Assembly: GCA_963070105.1 (NCBI GenBank)
Contig: OY718806.1
Span: forward strand, 4,485,865 to 4,549,864
Reading direction: 5' to 3'
Origin: Litomosoides sigmodontis
Taxonomy: Eukaryota > Nematoda > Chromadorea > Rhabditida > Onchocercidae
Length of the DNA: 64,000 nucleotides
Every line of letters begins with the position of its first letter. The stretch's first letter is position 1. The position numbers and the translations under genes were made by a program. The notes beneath the pieces are model-generated. The model did no database searches and was not told the origin of the DNA. It saw only the letters and a list, made by a program, of their open reading frames with translations. Positions 26,628 through 39,165 of this stretch are shown one piece after another.

Positions 26628-27257
26628 TAAGGACATAACCTAGGAACAGGTAATCAGAATGAAATTTTCCACTAATTCTTTTTTAAGTAATTTAATTTAT
26701 TCCTTTTTAATTCATACGTACGTCTTGGAAATCGAGGCCCGGTTCCATAATATTATGAAGAGAGATTTTCAGCAGCCTGTGTAGATTAATTGGGCGAAAG
26801 CACCATATTACATTAACCTTAAACATTAAACCCGCTCGAGCGATTCCATGATATTGCAAAAGTTTTTTAACAATAAATGTAAAAATAGTGTTGCTAAGAG
26901 CTTTCGCTATTTATGATTCATACAAGGTGCAAGCCGAAATAGCAAAAATGGAATATTTGTTGGAGATTTGTTGTCATCCAAAGACTGCTCCTATAGCCAA
27001 TCTCTGCGATTGTTCCAGAACGGTTTTGGATAAGTCCATTTAATATCACTGTCTAGCACGTTTGATAATGCTAAAAGGTTACGGTTGTAGTTGGATTTAT
27101 CATGTTACAAGGTTTGCAATGAGCAGCTACAGTTAAATACCGTAGGGTGAAGTAGAAGTTAGGTTGTAAGTTTGACTATGAATTTTGTTTTTTTAGATAG
27201 CCAAACAATAGCCACAAACAGGCACATCATTGTTGTGGTAGTGGTACGTAATGAGTG

Positions 27258-30200
27258 ATGCCGATGCGTTATGTGAGACAAATCGAGTATTTCGACTACT
27301 TTTGCTATATCGTGCTGAATTTAGTCAGGTAATTACAAATGTTTACCTTTTCCGTTAATTATTTAATGAAATTTAGTAGTTGGGAGAAAAATAAAACCTG
27401 AAAAATATAACAGAAAAATAAAACGGAAAAAGTGATAAATCGAAAAGCGCAGAAAAGATCAAATCTCTACATGAGGTTGGTTATTTCTGATCTAATTGGG
27501 CATTCGGTTGCAGTTCTAATGACTTGGTTAGTCGCATCAATTATTCGCTTAAACGAAGTTTACCTAAAAGAAGAAAAAATCACCTCAAGAAATTACGAAG
27601 AAAAGAATTTCCTTTATACTAAAATAAATTTATTTTTATTCTTAATCTATTTCAGTTCTTTTTTGTTTCTGCTTTTTGAATTAAGGGTCTTCCTCCTATC
27701 TCGTATGTTAGTGTGCGTATTCTTTGGAAAGTTCATTTAAAGATTTTTTGAGGACAACTATAAATCATTTTGAGTTGAATGAATCTCATCATTCTTACTG
27801 TGACAGTGTTAGATCCCGTGCCATCAACAAATTAAAATTGTTTTTGATTAAAGTTGCTTCATTTACACTTTCAGGTCTTCTAATTTGTAAATTGTTATGT
27901 CATAGAAGGAGAAAGTGGAATCATTAGAAATCATGGAGGAATCCTTGAGAAACTCGAGCAGTGTATTGGTTGCTATTGCTATTGCAGGAATTTCGAAATT
28001 TTAAAATCTTTCGTTACATTTCAAATTACCGTTGACTGCAACAATCGAAAAAAACGATATTTACGACGTTGTATCTCGGCGTTGGCACTTTATTTTCATA
28101 GTTTATGGCCTTCCCACCGGCTTACGGTATCGAACATAATGCGAAGACCTGTCTGTGTTGTGCGACAGACAATTAGCGTGACAGAGAGAGGATGTTAGTA
28201 GGAGGTGTAAATAGATGAGGAGACTCTTGCATGAAGAGGGAAAGGGTTGGTTGAAGTGTTGTCGTCAAATAACGTCTCATTCTGCCTACGTGAAGTAGCC
28301 AATTTGGTCATATCATTCATTCATTTGAACCATTTTTAAACGTTCAAACAAACAGGCGAATTTAATGGCTCCGAGGCTCCCAACATAGCAGCTCCCAACT
28401 TCTTTATTTCTTCAAATTAACCAGTTTTGATTATTGAAGGAGCTTTTTGATCTGAAACCTAAAATTAATAGAAAAATCATTTAAATTAATGTCCCACGCA
28501 CTCCTACGTGAAGAAAGGAATCCGAATCCTGTTGTTCTTGTTTCTCATGCGGATAAACTAGTAGCTACCTGTAGCTCATTACTCCACTGTTGGACAAATC
28601 GCTGCTTTCGCTAGCACCAAAATTTCTTGCCAAATCCAAATCAATTACCCAGAATAAATGCTTCCACTATTTTTGCAAATCCAAATTTCATTTAAGTCCT
28701 TCTAAAAACTGGTTTTTGTACTCATATTCTACTGAATAAAATTTTGCTTTCATATTCTAAAAAAAAGATTTTAATGTTATTTTTATCCATATTATGCAAA
28801 CCTTGTAAATTAGTCAAAGTATTTCCAAAGAAAACAGGCGTTTTTTTTAGTTCTTGCAAAATTATACAATTTGGATTTATAAAAATTTTCCTTTGCAGCG
28901 ATCTTCTACCTTATTTACATCACAGGTTAAATGGATCAAGAATAACAAATCGCAATACATTATACGAAATTGAAAAGTTACTGTTGAGAAAAAGCATTTT
29001 CAGTATGACTTAAATTTTAAACTAAGCAACTGGCGGACATTATTATGGATGCTTAAATCCGTTTTTTCAATTTATTGTAAATATTATCGGTATCAAAAAT
29101 TGTTGCAATCCATACAATCCGTTACAGATATGATCTGTAAAATCAGAGCTATTCTGTTTGCCCTTTTCCCAGTTATTATGCAATTAAATGACAATTAGAT
29201 GAATTCAAGACACCGTTCAACAATGATCGGCTTCTTGAATTTATTTCTTCGGAATTCATTACGTGGATTTCGACTGTTGATATGCGTTACACGGAATGAC
29301 AGCAAAAGAACACTTGAAATTTGTTTATTTCAAAAAAAAAAGAAATGGAAAACGTAGTCAATTTCTATTCAATTCAACGACGGAACACTCGGTGGACAAA
29401 AATTTAGTTTTTATCACTTATGATGATTTCCAATTTCTAGACTACTGACAATTACACAAATGGCAAACCTGGTGCCGATCGGTGAAGCAACTACCGTCTG
29501 GCAACTTTACAGTCGATGCAGTTCCGCTTTTGTACAGATTTTTCTGAAACATGCTAATGCGCGAGGACAACAATTCAATCACTGCTTAAGTTTGTAATCT
29601 GCTGTTTAATGATCATCTCCATTGTAACCAGCAACTGATCAACAAATTAATTTTTAAGACATAAAAATTTTGTGAAAGTTCAAAAATTCAATTTGCTGTG
29701 TGCTTTTCCAATTTTATAATTTTAGTGAATAAGTTAAACAGAAAAGGATGCAATTTTTCAGCCGATTTCCTAGTACATGCAGATAATGAAGGGCGCATTC
29801 GAATGGAAAATGCACTCACCGGTAAATTTATATGCTTCAATAAACGACAAAGGCTCGCAATCAGAGTGAGCATTTAATAATTCAAGCAATTTTTATGCAA
29901 TAAAATATATAGATTCATTTTTTAAATCAAAATTTTTTATTGGAACGCATATTATGTAATCAGTTTTGGATGAAGTTGGAAAGAAAACTGGTGCTGGGAG
30001 GAAATATTCCGGAAAAATTAGCCTTCGCTCTTGATAACTTCTTTTCTTTAAATTATTTTCATTTTTTTACAAAAAAATCAAATGATTACTTGTTCGTGGA
30101 TTAAGAATAAATCATTTGTTTGAAGACAGAAGTGGTATGATGGAAATTATGATTCTTTTTTTTAAAAATCAGTTTTCCATAAAGATTAAACTGAAATGAT

Positions 30201-30761
30201 ATTTCAAAAAGTAGACAGCGAATTAGTGCATGACATCAGAACATTTTTTTATATTTCACGATCAGGGAAAAATTTGATCTCATAACTTCTCTTGTATGAG
30301 AATATTGTGAAAGCCAATTGAAAGGGTTTTTGTTCGAAATCAAAGAGAAAAAACGATTTGTCATCATCGCCTGTTGAAGTAATCCTCGCATTTCGACTGT
30401 TATTGTTTAATAAAAGTAACTTTTTTTTGTGGAGATATTTCTAGCATTATTACATTGGGAAAGTTATTATTGCATTGGGAAAATTTTGTTTGCTTCTATC
30501 TTATTTTGTTACATTTTATTGGAGGTCAGAACTGTATCCTATCAGCACTGAAAATGCTAAGTGTCAAAAAGCAAAAAAAGGTTTTTTCCCATTCAGTCGA
30601 ATTCCTGTATGAAATTCTACAGATCACGCACCTGTAAAAAAAATTAAGTGCCGCTGGTACCATTTAATTCCTTCCTCATTATTATACTATCAGCGTTTAT
30701 GTCGGACTAATTATAAGGTTCGAGATTATAAGTTCGAAAATTGCATACTATCCTCTCTCAG

Positions 30762-30813
<52 letters not shown>

Positions 30814-32669
30814 TGTAAAACAACCTCAACTATGTCAATACCACCAACATCTCCGCAACTTCTATCACATCCAATTTTCCAGCATTTCAAAAGGAAGTTT
30901 TCGATAATGATTTAATTCGTAATGATGCATTACAACTAGTAAAGAAAAGTACAGCGGAATTTGAATTCCAATAGGGAAGTGGTGTACTAATAAATGATTT
31001 TAAAATGTCATATTTCATAAAATGCATTTTTTTACTACATTATGTCCGAAAATTTTTCCAGAATGACGGAATGGATGAAAAATGTCTTTTCCGTGAACAA
31101 CTAACATCTTCTGGATATACAATGTTTCAATCCGCATGGAAACAAAATCTATTTCTTGGATTTAACAGGTCTTTTTTCAAATCTCTTTTTTTAATCAAAT
31201 TGAGGGAATTTATTAATAGTTTCAATCGACCGATATTGTAATGCTTTGAAGTGAAAACGTATAGAGGAAAGTAGTAATTAGATCCGTGTACAAAAGTTGC
31301 ATTTGCTGGCAATGATTCTTTTTTCGTGATTATTATATAAGGGATAAAGATGAAAGGATGGGATCAGCAATGGAGAATGTAGGGGGGGGGGGAGAGAGAG
31401 AAGTGCAAAATTTCTAGAAATTGTTTTACAACAGGTGGCAGCAACCAAAAATAGAGGGGCACTTTAAGAAATGTGACAAACAAATCCTCTAACAGAGGAC
31501 GGCAATGACAGCGGTGACATTTAACAACAAGAACAAAAAATTTCTCATACTTTGTTTTCGAAAAATTTGGCGCAAAGCCATATCTCAAAATTTATTTAGT
31601 TTCCACTGTTAGTCAGTCAGTTACGGAAATGGCATCGCATTAGACAAGTAGTCTTGTTCCTTTCATCTCAGAGAAACAAAGGAATTTCCATACGTGATGC
31701 CTGACTTACAGTTTCCCACGATTTATTTTAACAGCGAAGTGCGGCTGTCTTTGAAACGCTACAGAAGAATGAATATCCTTCAAAACCGAGAACCGTAATT
31801 TCAAAAGTGCGAGATGAATGCATTCACTGATTCAAGCTGGTAGAATTCAGTGTTTGAAATTTTAATCAATCACTTAAATTATTCACTCTAATTTTGCTAA
31901 ACTTCGTTTCATCGCTTACGCTTATGGAGAGCATATCTAACCATTCACATGCCATCATGCCCTCCACTCCTTCAAGTTAATGTATGATTCACTGATCACT
32001 CCGCAATTTTGAGTGATAACACCTACTAGAAGAAATTTCCTCCTTGTTTAAATCCATGTTCCCACCTCACCATTTGTTCTCACCACCGACTCCTAGCGAA
32101 GTAATACAACTATTGTGAAATAGCTTTAGTACATTCTCTTCTTCTTTTCATCTGTCTTCTCAGTGTTTGTCATAGATTAGAGAAATGGAAATCAGGATAG
32201 AAAAAACCTGCAAGAATCTTCGCGGCTACCGAAAGTGCCATTTACTTACGTGTACTTCCCTCTTCCTCCCACTCTCGCCATCTTTTCCTTGAAATCGATA
32301 TCTCCAACTGCTTACCTTTGTAAAATATCTTTATCCTACTTTTCCCAATTTTATCTGAAATTGTACATCAATAGCAAATTCTTGCAGAGAAGTGCTAAAA
32401 CTTCAAAACTTTTCTCTGGTTATTAGCTGCCTTTTTATTGTGCTACTTTCAGAAGAGGGAAATTTCAAGATCCATCACAAATCAACAGAAAAAGGCGCTG
32501 TTTCTTATTTACCAAATTGTTGCGTGAGGTAAAATCAACGCGGCTAACGTCCTGTTCATCGTCAGAAAAGGATGACCAAACAGAATTAGATCTCGAATCG
32601 AAGCGACAGCGCTATCTGTACGATGTTGTCCGAGAGTCACTGCTAAGTCGAATCCGAGCCACAGCTTAG
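27258..32669 (+). CDS. egl-17: Secreted FGF of the FGF8/17/18 (EGL-17) type
   Basis: Six exons: 27258-27328, 28899-28925 (a 27-nt microexon), 29441-29589, 29762-29865, 31062-31168 and 32453-32669. They total 675 nt, or 224 aa plus stop, close to EGL-17. The N terminus (MPMRYVRQIEYFDYF...) is moderately hydrophobic and could be a signal peptide. The beta-trefoil core follows: TVWQLYSRCSSAFVQIFL (FGF8-like 'YQLYSRTSGKHVQV'), DNEGRIRMENALTGKFICFN, DEKCLFREQLTSSGYT, WKQNLFLGFNRRGK, and the basic heparin-binding stretch NRKRRCFLFTKLLRE. Such ligands bind the FGF receptor EGL-15 and guide sex-myoblast migration in C. elegans. The core exons are secure. The first two exons rest on phase agreement only; skipping the microexon also keeps frame. 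Introns of 0.2-1.6 kb are unusually long for this window. Confidence 0.88.
27329..28898. other. Intron 1 of the FGF gene
   Basis: This 1.57-kb intron contains open frames (for example 27432-27740), but none has acceptable splice context or family resemblance. A purine-rich stretch lies at about 28180-28260. Confidence 0.45.
30764..30811. repeat. (AT)n microsatellite in FGF intron 4
   Basis: About 48 bp of uninterrupted AT dinucleotides between exons 4 and 5 of the FGF gene. Confidence 0.97.
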
Positions 32670-35421
32670 AATAATTTCACAGTAACATCATCTCACATTT
32701 TGTTCACAAGAGTGTGAACAGCTTCGGCGCCACCATAATTCACACATTTCTCATTGTAGATAGTTATCATCGCATCTCTCAATTATTCTCTTCACATTTA
32801 TCAGCAAGCTGAGGACTTCTGCTTAATACAAGGCGTTCCGAATTGCTTATTCTAATAAACAACATCATTCATTGCAAAGTCAAAATATTTCATACAATTG
32901 TGAAGTGTCGAAAATGCTTTCCCTCTAATAAATGAATTTAGAATAGCAGTGCAATTGTCAAATGAAACAAACAGAAGTTCTTGATGAGCACTATTGTTTT
33001 CATTGTCATTTTTCTCATTATGAATAGGAAATTTTCGTGTGGGATTTTCGGAAGTTATTTTAGTCTTTATTTGCATAATTAGCATCTTGATATCCAATGG
33101 ACCATGATAGACTGATTATTTCTTCCGAGATTTTCACATTCTCCGGTTTTATAATTTAACTACATAGTAGCCTTTAAAAAGTAAAATGCACTATCCGTAG
33201 TTGGAAGAGTATGCAATTAAAACAAATTTTTATAGTTTTATGAAGGTATTTTCCTGAAGGGAACTGCTAACTGCTAATTTGACAGTACGATGCCTGTAGA
33301 TGTGTCGGCTTGTTGTACGGTAAAAGTGAAGAGGTACATAGTTGTTGAAATGCATGCAAAATTTGTTTGAACTATTGAACTGTAACGAAGAAGAAAATCA
33401 TTTTCTTAGATTATACTATTGTAACTCCAGTGAGATATCATAACAGTTGAGAAAGCGAAGCAGCGAAGTGTTAGATAGGTGAAACCGAACACAGCTTTTA
33501 AATATAAATTTTAATTCCTCAAAGGATACAGTCATTCCAAAAGTTGCTTATAAATGCCAACATGAAAATCTCTTCTGCAGGTTTCCTACAAAATTTTGAG
33601 CCAATTGTGCCGAGAAGGGCTATGTCAATAAGAATGACTTCACTTAGATAAACAAAACACTTTATCAAAAACTCGCTAGTATACAATGATATTTTATTTG
33701 CAACATTGATAATTGTAGAAGACTGATTTGGGATGAATAGGATAACGATGATGATGAAAATTGCAGAGCAATATCGGGCAGTAATCTTCTTCACGTGTGA
33801 TAGATTAAATTTGCATGTTTGATAAGTGCTCATCAAATCTCTTTGTTAATGAGAAGGCAATGATCTTTCCATGTACAGATTTCTGCATCTGTTTTGATTG
33901 GCTTCTGATTTATTCGATTCTTTTTTCGTTTTCCAAATACCGCTGCTACCATAATTGTGATAACAATGATGTGTTTAATGGTGCTCAATTTAACCTTTCA
34001 TGTTCACTGTATCACTTCACTGTTATTTTTTCACCAGCACTGTTTATTACTTTAAAATGAAACACAATATCATCATTAATTTACTCTTGGGAACAATTAA
34101 TCCTGCAGGTTTTAACACCATTTTATACTAATATCTGCATTTCATACTAATATCTTGTCTCTCTTTCATTCAACAATGATGTGGTAGAACGTTATTTCTC
34201 CTCGCCTTTCATTGTTATTGCAAATTGAAAAGGCTTTAAACCTTACTTCCGGCAAGGTTTTGTTTTTTGCAAAACGCTTTTATCTTAATTATGTGACATT
34301 TTTTATTTACTGAAAAGAGAAATTTTAATAAGCAAAAGAATTATAGTAGTGGCACAGTACTGGCACTGCACTGGGAACCTGAAATTTTCATAATTTCAAC
34401 TGTTATGGATCGGTTTTGTCCGCTTATACAAAATGCTTGTTCCTATTTTCTTCGCTCATTAAAAATAGTGAAAAATTTCTACTGGCAACGGAAATTAAAG
34501 CATAACTTGATAAATTCAGGAAGCGGATTTTCCTCCTTAGGAAATGAATTCTTCTACTACATTTCGAAAAGCGTAGTTGCGAACTTTTAAACACGTGAAG
34601 AGCTGATGCGCCATCATTATTTTATGCATCCTTTAAACCATCAAGTCTACTCCTACAATATGTGCTTAGGAAATTTAGCGGAAGTGCATGAAATGAAATG
34701 ATTCAGTCAACTATAGTAAATCACCAACAACTGCTTCAGCATCATATAAAGTTCAAAAATTCTTTAGACTTCATCTGAAATTTCAAAATTTATTTCGTCG
34801 AGAACCACTAAACACAACGCGAACATTTAATGACCATAGAGAATAAAAAAAATGGACTGTTGTACAAAATGGTAACGTGGCGTATTGCCCTTTCTTTTCG
34901 AAATTCAAGCTTAATGTGCAGTTTGTTTTCAATTTCCGGAATAGAAAATTTTCTCAGTTTCCTCCTCAGTACTTGGGGAGGAAACTGAGAAAATTTTATT
35001 AGTTCAACTGGAGGAAACTGAGGAATTTTTATTAGTTCAACTTCCCGATCTTCAGTGAGGAAGCTGAACTAATAAAAATCGAAATATTGCTGTAAAATGC
35101 TGAAACGATAGAGCATGATGCAATCATATTTGAATTAGTTTACTGTGAATACATTTACAAAATTTGAATATATTCGAGCTTCAAAATAAAACAATATGCA
35201 ATCTATGATTTAAGGTAGTAATTCTGATGATTGCTGAAAGCGCTGCTGAAATACACAGTATAGCTAAAACTAGAAACTATCAGAGTTTCCCAATAATATA
35301 GAATGGCAAATTGATTCAAATACAAATCAACTATGTTTGGGATTCGGTTCAAATATCACCGTGGTTAAAAGCCATTAAAATTTAACCAATATTGTGAAAT
35401 TCAAAATTGATTAAATACAAA
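32670..35421. other. Intergenic region between the FGF gene and the potassium-channel gene
   Basis: The two genes converge on this 2.75-kb interval. No exon could be supported. The notable content is the hairpin and repeat cluster at 34945-35079 and the duplicated 3' segment of the channel gene at about 35308-35349. Confidence 0.55.
34945..35079. repeat. Hairpin plus tandem and inverted repeat cluster
   Basis: Bases 34945-34965 and 34977-34997 are perfect 21-bp inverted arms with an 11-nt loop. The right-hand sequence (34978-35009) recurs 33 bp later (35011-35042) as a near-identical tandem copy. Its end is inverted again at about 35060-35079 (CTGAACTAATAAAAATC). The nested structure resembles a small foldback element. 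Confidence 0.8.
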
Positions 35422-35443
35422 TCAACTATGTTCGAATTCGGTT
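35308..35443. repeat. Direct duplication of the channel gene's terminal exon segment
   Basis: About 40 bp around the channel stop codon (35404-35443) recurs at 35308-35349, 95 bp downstream with respect to the gene. Both copies contain ACAAATCAACTATGTT followed by a TTCGGTT. Confidence 0.75.
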
Positions 35444-38400
35444 TCTTCTTCCTCAATTATCTTATTCTCTTCAAGTTCATCCTTACTGCACATCCAACGC
35501 CGAAGTACACCAAAATATCTGCTGAACAGCAACTCAAATCCCTGGAAATGATATTTCTACTTCATCAACTGAAACAACTTTGGAGTTCCATAGCGTGATT
35601 TATTGCAATCCCAGTTGTAAGATTTAACAAGTAAAGGTCTAATATTAATAACAAAGAAACCTAAGACTACATTTTTCTGAAACATATGTCGCTGGAAGAA
35701 TTTTAAATTTAACTAAAACCAATTGAAAGCAGCAGGATCAGTAACTTGATGTATTATAAGAATGGTGAGAGTGAATGATGAGCTATTACCTGCAAAGCAT
35801 GCTCAATCTGCCGATCGATCAATACATAAGAAACGGATGTTAGGCCAACAGCGAATAGCGCAACAAGGATCAATGTAACAGGTGGTTCGATAGTGCAGCT
35901 TCCCACTGTTGACAGCATTAAAAATACATGGAAGACGGCATCGATGAACGGCTAAAGGGAATTATTATGTTCCGCAATTGAGTGCTCCACTTTGAAATAG
36001 ATATTAAAAAAATGAAATCACAATATGTGCAAAAGTTATGAATTTTCATGAAAATGAAGCATTTATGAATTGCAAATTTTTTAGAAATTTTGAAAGATAT
36101 TTTGGTTCACTCCTCTCACAACACTACCGCCCGACACATCTACGCACTTGAACAGAATATTTGATATAGTGTTACTGGAAAACAAATTGATGCTTGGAAG
36201 TAAAGGGAATAAATCGGACAAGTGAAATTGCTCACAATAAAAATGAAACTATCGACGAAGTAATTCAACGAATTGCGAATTTCAAAAACAGTTTGAAATT
36301 TTTTAGAAAAAAGAAAATGAGGAAATCTGACTACTTATCATATTAAAATTAATTTCTTTTGAACAAATTACCACTGAAATTACAAAAACACGCATTTCCC
36401 AAAATGATGGGTATATATTTTTTTTTAATTTTGAAGAATGAAACATAGTTCAAAGTATAACTTATTAATGCTCTTGATGATTAATTTTAACAAACTTGAT
36501 AATTCGAGGAATAATTCCTTTATTTTTCTGAAATTATTACTACAATCTGAAAAGTTTAATTATACCGTGTCATCGTTCGGTCCCTCGATAATGTCGAAAA
36601 CAACAGCTGTCGCAAAGATAGCTACAAGTGCCGCAATAAATATATGGTTACATGGAAATAGACCAGCGAACATTTTGGAGCACTGAGCAAGGTATAAAAG
36701 TGCCAGAGGTATGCCAATAATAGCATAACTCATTGCTGCTATTTTACCGATTGGTGAGAAATTTTCCTCATCTAGGAATCCTAAAAAATTAAACCTCTTT
36801 TTTATTTTTAAATGAATAAACTTTTCGTCCAATACGGTGCAATTATACACTACAAAGTGGTTAGGTAGCGATGCATGCCAAATGTACAGGTTTACCAACA
36901 AAAAAGGTTACGACGTCAACGCAGGTCACCCTAATCAATCCAGTCTTTAAATAACGTTTGGTCATTTCTTCATCTTTACAAGAACCAAATTTCTCTGAAA
37001 TGACCCCAAATTTCACGAAAACCTTGAACAATTGAATTTTTCAACTCAATCTCAGTCTTTTAAGTCTTCAAACGTAACATGTTAAGGTTTCTTATTAAGA
37101 ATAAAATCCTCCAGAATGTTTTGGATAAATTATTTCACAAATCTAGAATTGATTTTTAAATAATTATTAACATACCGATTGTAGTAACCAATGTAAAAGC
37201 ATGTATGAATGCTTTATTGAATGATTTTGAAGGTGAAGAAGCAACTCTTCGACATGAATTCAGCACAAGCCGCTCATAGATGTCCAGTTTCTGATTAGCC
37301 ATCAAGAACCATTCATGTTCTGACTGGGCCATAGTCTCTGACCACAACACATTTAACATTTCACTTCGTTGCGCATCCAACCGCGCTGCACTTTTTTCAC
37401 ATTTCTATAAAAATTTCGTTTCATACTTTTCTTGACAATTCTCTGATTGTACCAAAAAGCGGGAATAGGAATTCATCACTACTAAGTTGAAGAGTTTCGT
37501 GAGAAATGTGCAGTCGGAGCATTTTTAAGAAATTCATTTTTAAATCCTTGAAACAACTACATCAAAAGTCATTTTTGAGCAGTTAAAAATAAGTCCATAA
37601 GTTTACTAAAGAATATTGCACCACCTTAAAAATATCATAGATGATCCATAACAGACCCATCTAAGCATAGAATTATATACAAAGGTACGGAATTAGCAAT
37701 AAATTAGTGGAAATTAATATTTCATTCAGAAGATATGAAATAATGGAATAGGAAGGACGAAAGTTCTTTTTTTAAACATATCGGGTATTTTTTCATAATT
37801 TGGATATATTCATCAATCAGTTATCGGTGAAAAAATGGTACTGTGTTGAAGCTCACATTTATTACGAAAAGGTCTGCCCGAATATTTCAAAAGCATTTTA
37901 AATTTACCTTCAACAATTTCACAACAACAAATGATTTTCATGAATTACAATGCAACCTTCTAGAGTTTCAATTTCAAATTTCAAAGACCGAATTTTATAA
38001 ATTGCATAGAAAATAAGTCTTGCAAAATTCTTTTAGAAAAAAATGAAACTAATAAAAACTAATTTCCTTATCAAATTGAACATTATACTTCCTCACTTAT
38101 AAATTTGAAAATATTGGGGAAAATGATTGAACATATACTTCAAACACCTCCACGTCATCTGATGCTATTGTAGTTTTATGTGTACTATACCAACTTAGAG
38201 CCATCAGTCATTCCTGAGAGCAAATATCGTTACAGTTCTGAACAGTACGAAACGAATGTGATGGAAGCTTAACAAATTTAAAAAGAAAACTTACAACTTG
38301 CATTTTTTAAAGTGTCAGAATACTAAAGTGTACAAGAAACACTGTGCAGACGGGTTTTATTCCAAGTTATCTAGTGAAATAAGCAGAAAATTTTAAAAGG

Positions 38401-38537
38401 CTTACCAAAGTCTGCTGCCGTTTTGGTAAAGCAGAAAAGATTAAGGCACCAAAAACTAGGTAAACAAGGAGTATCAAACCAAAGAATAAAGTTCGTCGTA
38501 AAGCAAGTTCTACTCGAGGCTCCACACCACACCCCAT
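35422..38537 (-). CDS. Two-pore-domain (TWK/K2P) potassium-channel protein with atypical selectivity filters
   Basis: Five minus-strand exons: 38537-38406, 37404-37176, 36780-36566, 35951-35790 and 35541-35422. They total 858 nt, or 285 aa plus stop. The topology is K2P: M1 (TLFFGLILLVYLVFGALIF), an extracellular cap region, pore 1 (FNKAFIHAFTLVTTIGF), M2 (SYAIIGIPLALLYLAQ, the hallmark GIPL), M3 (FIAALVAIFATAVVF), pore 2 (FIDAVFHVFLMLSTVGSC) and M4, then a short acidic tail (EEEETEFEHS). The intron inside the pore-1 glycine codon is at a position familiar in K2P genes. The oddity is the filters: pore 1 reads TTIGFLD and pore 2 STVGSCT, so the second glycine of GYG/GFG is missing in both. K2Ps normally set the potassium leak current; this one may be non-conducting, non-selective or partner-dependent. 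The start ATG at 38537 is the first in frame after upstream stops. Confidence 0.85.
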
Positions 38538-38693
38538 CAACTCTTGAATGATATACACCAACTGCGTCAACCACAGGAATCCACAGCCTCAACCTCAGCG
38601 CTCTCAAATTCTATCTCTCATATATACATACATACATACATACATACACACACATACATGTATATGTGTACACAAAACATACACATATACATG

Positions 38694-38734
<41 letters not shown>

Positions 38735-39165
38735 ATCAGATACCATACAATCTCTGGATACTAAAGAAACGAATTTAGGCGAAGTTTTTGGAATTTCGAA
38801 ACTATATCGTTCGGAAAAATTAAACTTCCGATTAATTACCTTCAATATACCATGAGTGGAAATGTTAAAATTTCTTAATTTCTAAAAGTAAACAGTTCAA
38901 TGCTAATGCTGAAGAATTTACCTTTTTTACCAGCTAACGATGGAAAACCAGAAATAAAGTTTTTATCAACGAATATTGGCCACTTTTATCAAAATAATTT
39001 ACACAAATAATTTAAGCGCAAATAGTGCATTACAAAGTTTTTCAAGTGTGCACAGCTAAGCATTAAAACCAAAATCATATGCAGAAACAAAATTAACAGT
39101 TTTCTTCAGAAATTGAGCTATAAAAAGCAATTTGGATAAATATCACTTCTTTTATTTCAGTTCAC
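38538..39165. other. Intergenic spacer between SEC-3 and the potassium-channel gene
   Basis: This 0.63-kb spacer between two same-strand genes holds two microsatellites. A likely AATAAA for SEC-3 (minus strand, 39156-39151) lies 10 nt past its stop. Confidence 0.6.
38626..38732. repeat. Compound microsatellite: (ATAC)n, then (AT)n
   Basis: A run of CATA tetranucleotides and CACACA (about 38626-38670) is followed by an (AT)n tract (about 38697-38732), less than 100 bp upstream of the channel's start codon. Confidence 0.95.

Larger units (their letters stand above)
23788..27257. other. Intergenic region with microsatellites and a short tandem duplication
   Basis: After the HYOU1 3' end no gene was recognised. 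Contents are a short (AT)n at about 24921-24936, a pyrimidine/GC-rich patch at about 25320-25440, a long CA microsatellite (25552-25659) and a 63-bp tandem duplication (26526-26627). The final few hundred bases are presumably the FGF gene's 5' flank. Confidence 0.5.

Noticed and set aside
27251..27328. Alternative reading of the first FGF exon starting MSDADALCETNRVF
   Set aside because: This frame ends in phase 0, whereas the next exons need phase 2; the frame from 27258 fits.
27432..27740. 102-codon frame that could encode a membrane peptide
   Set aside because: It lies in intron 1 of the FGF gene, has no acceptor/donor pair fitting the gene's phases and no family likeness; AT-rich hydrophobic frames are common by chance.
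38544..38855. Overlapping frames of about 75-103 codons on both strands
   Set aside because: They are translations of the ATAC/AT microsatellite (Tyr/Ile/His runs) next to the channel's first exon.
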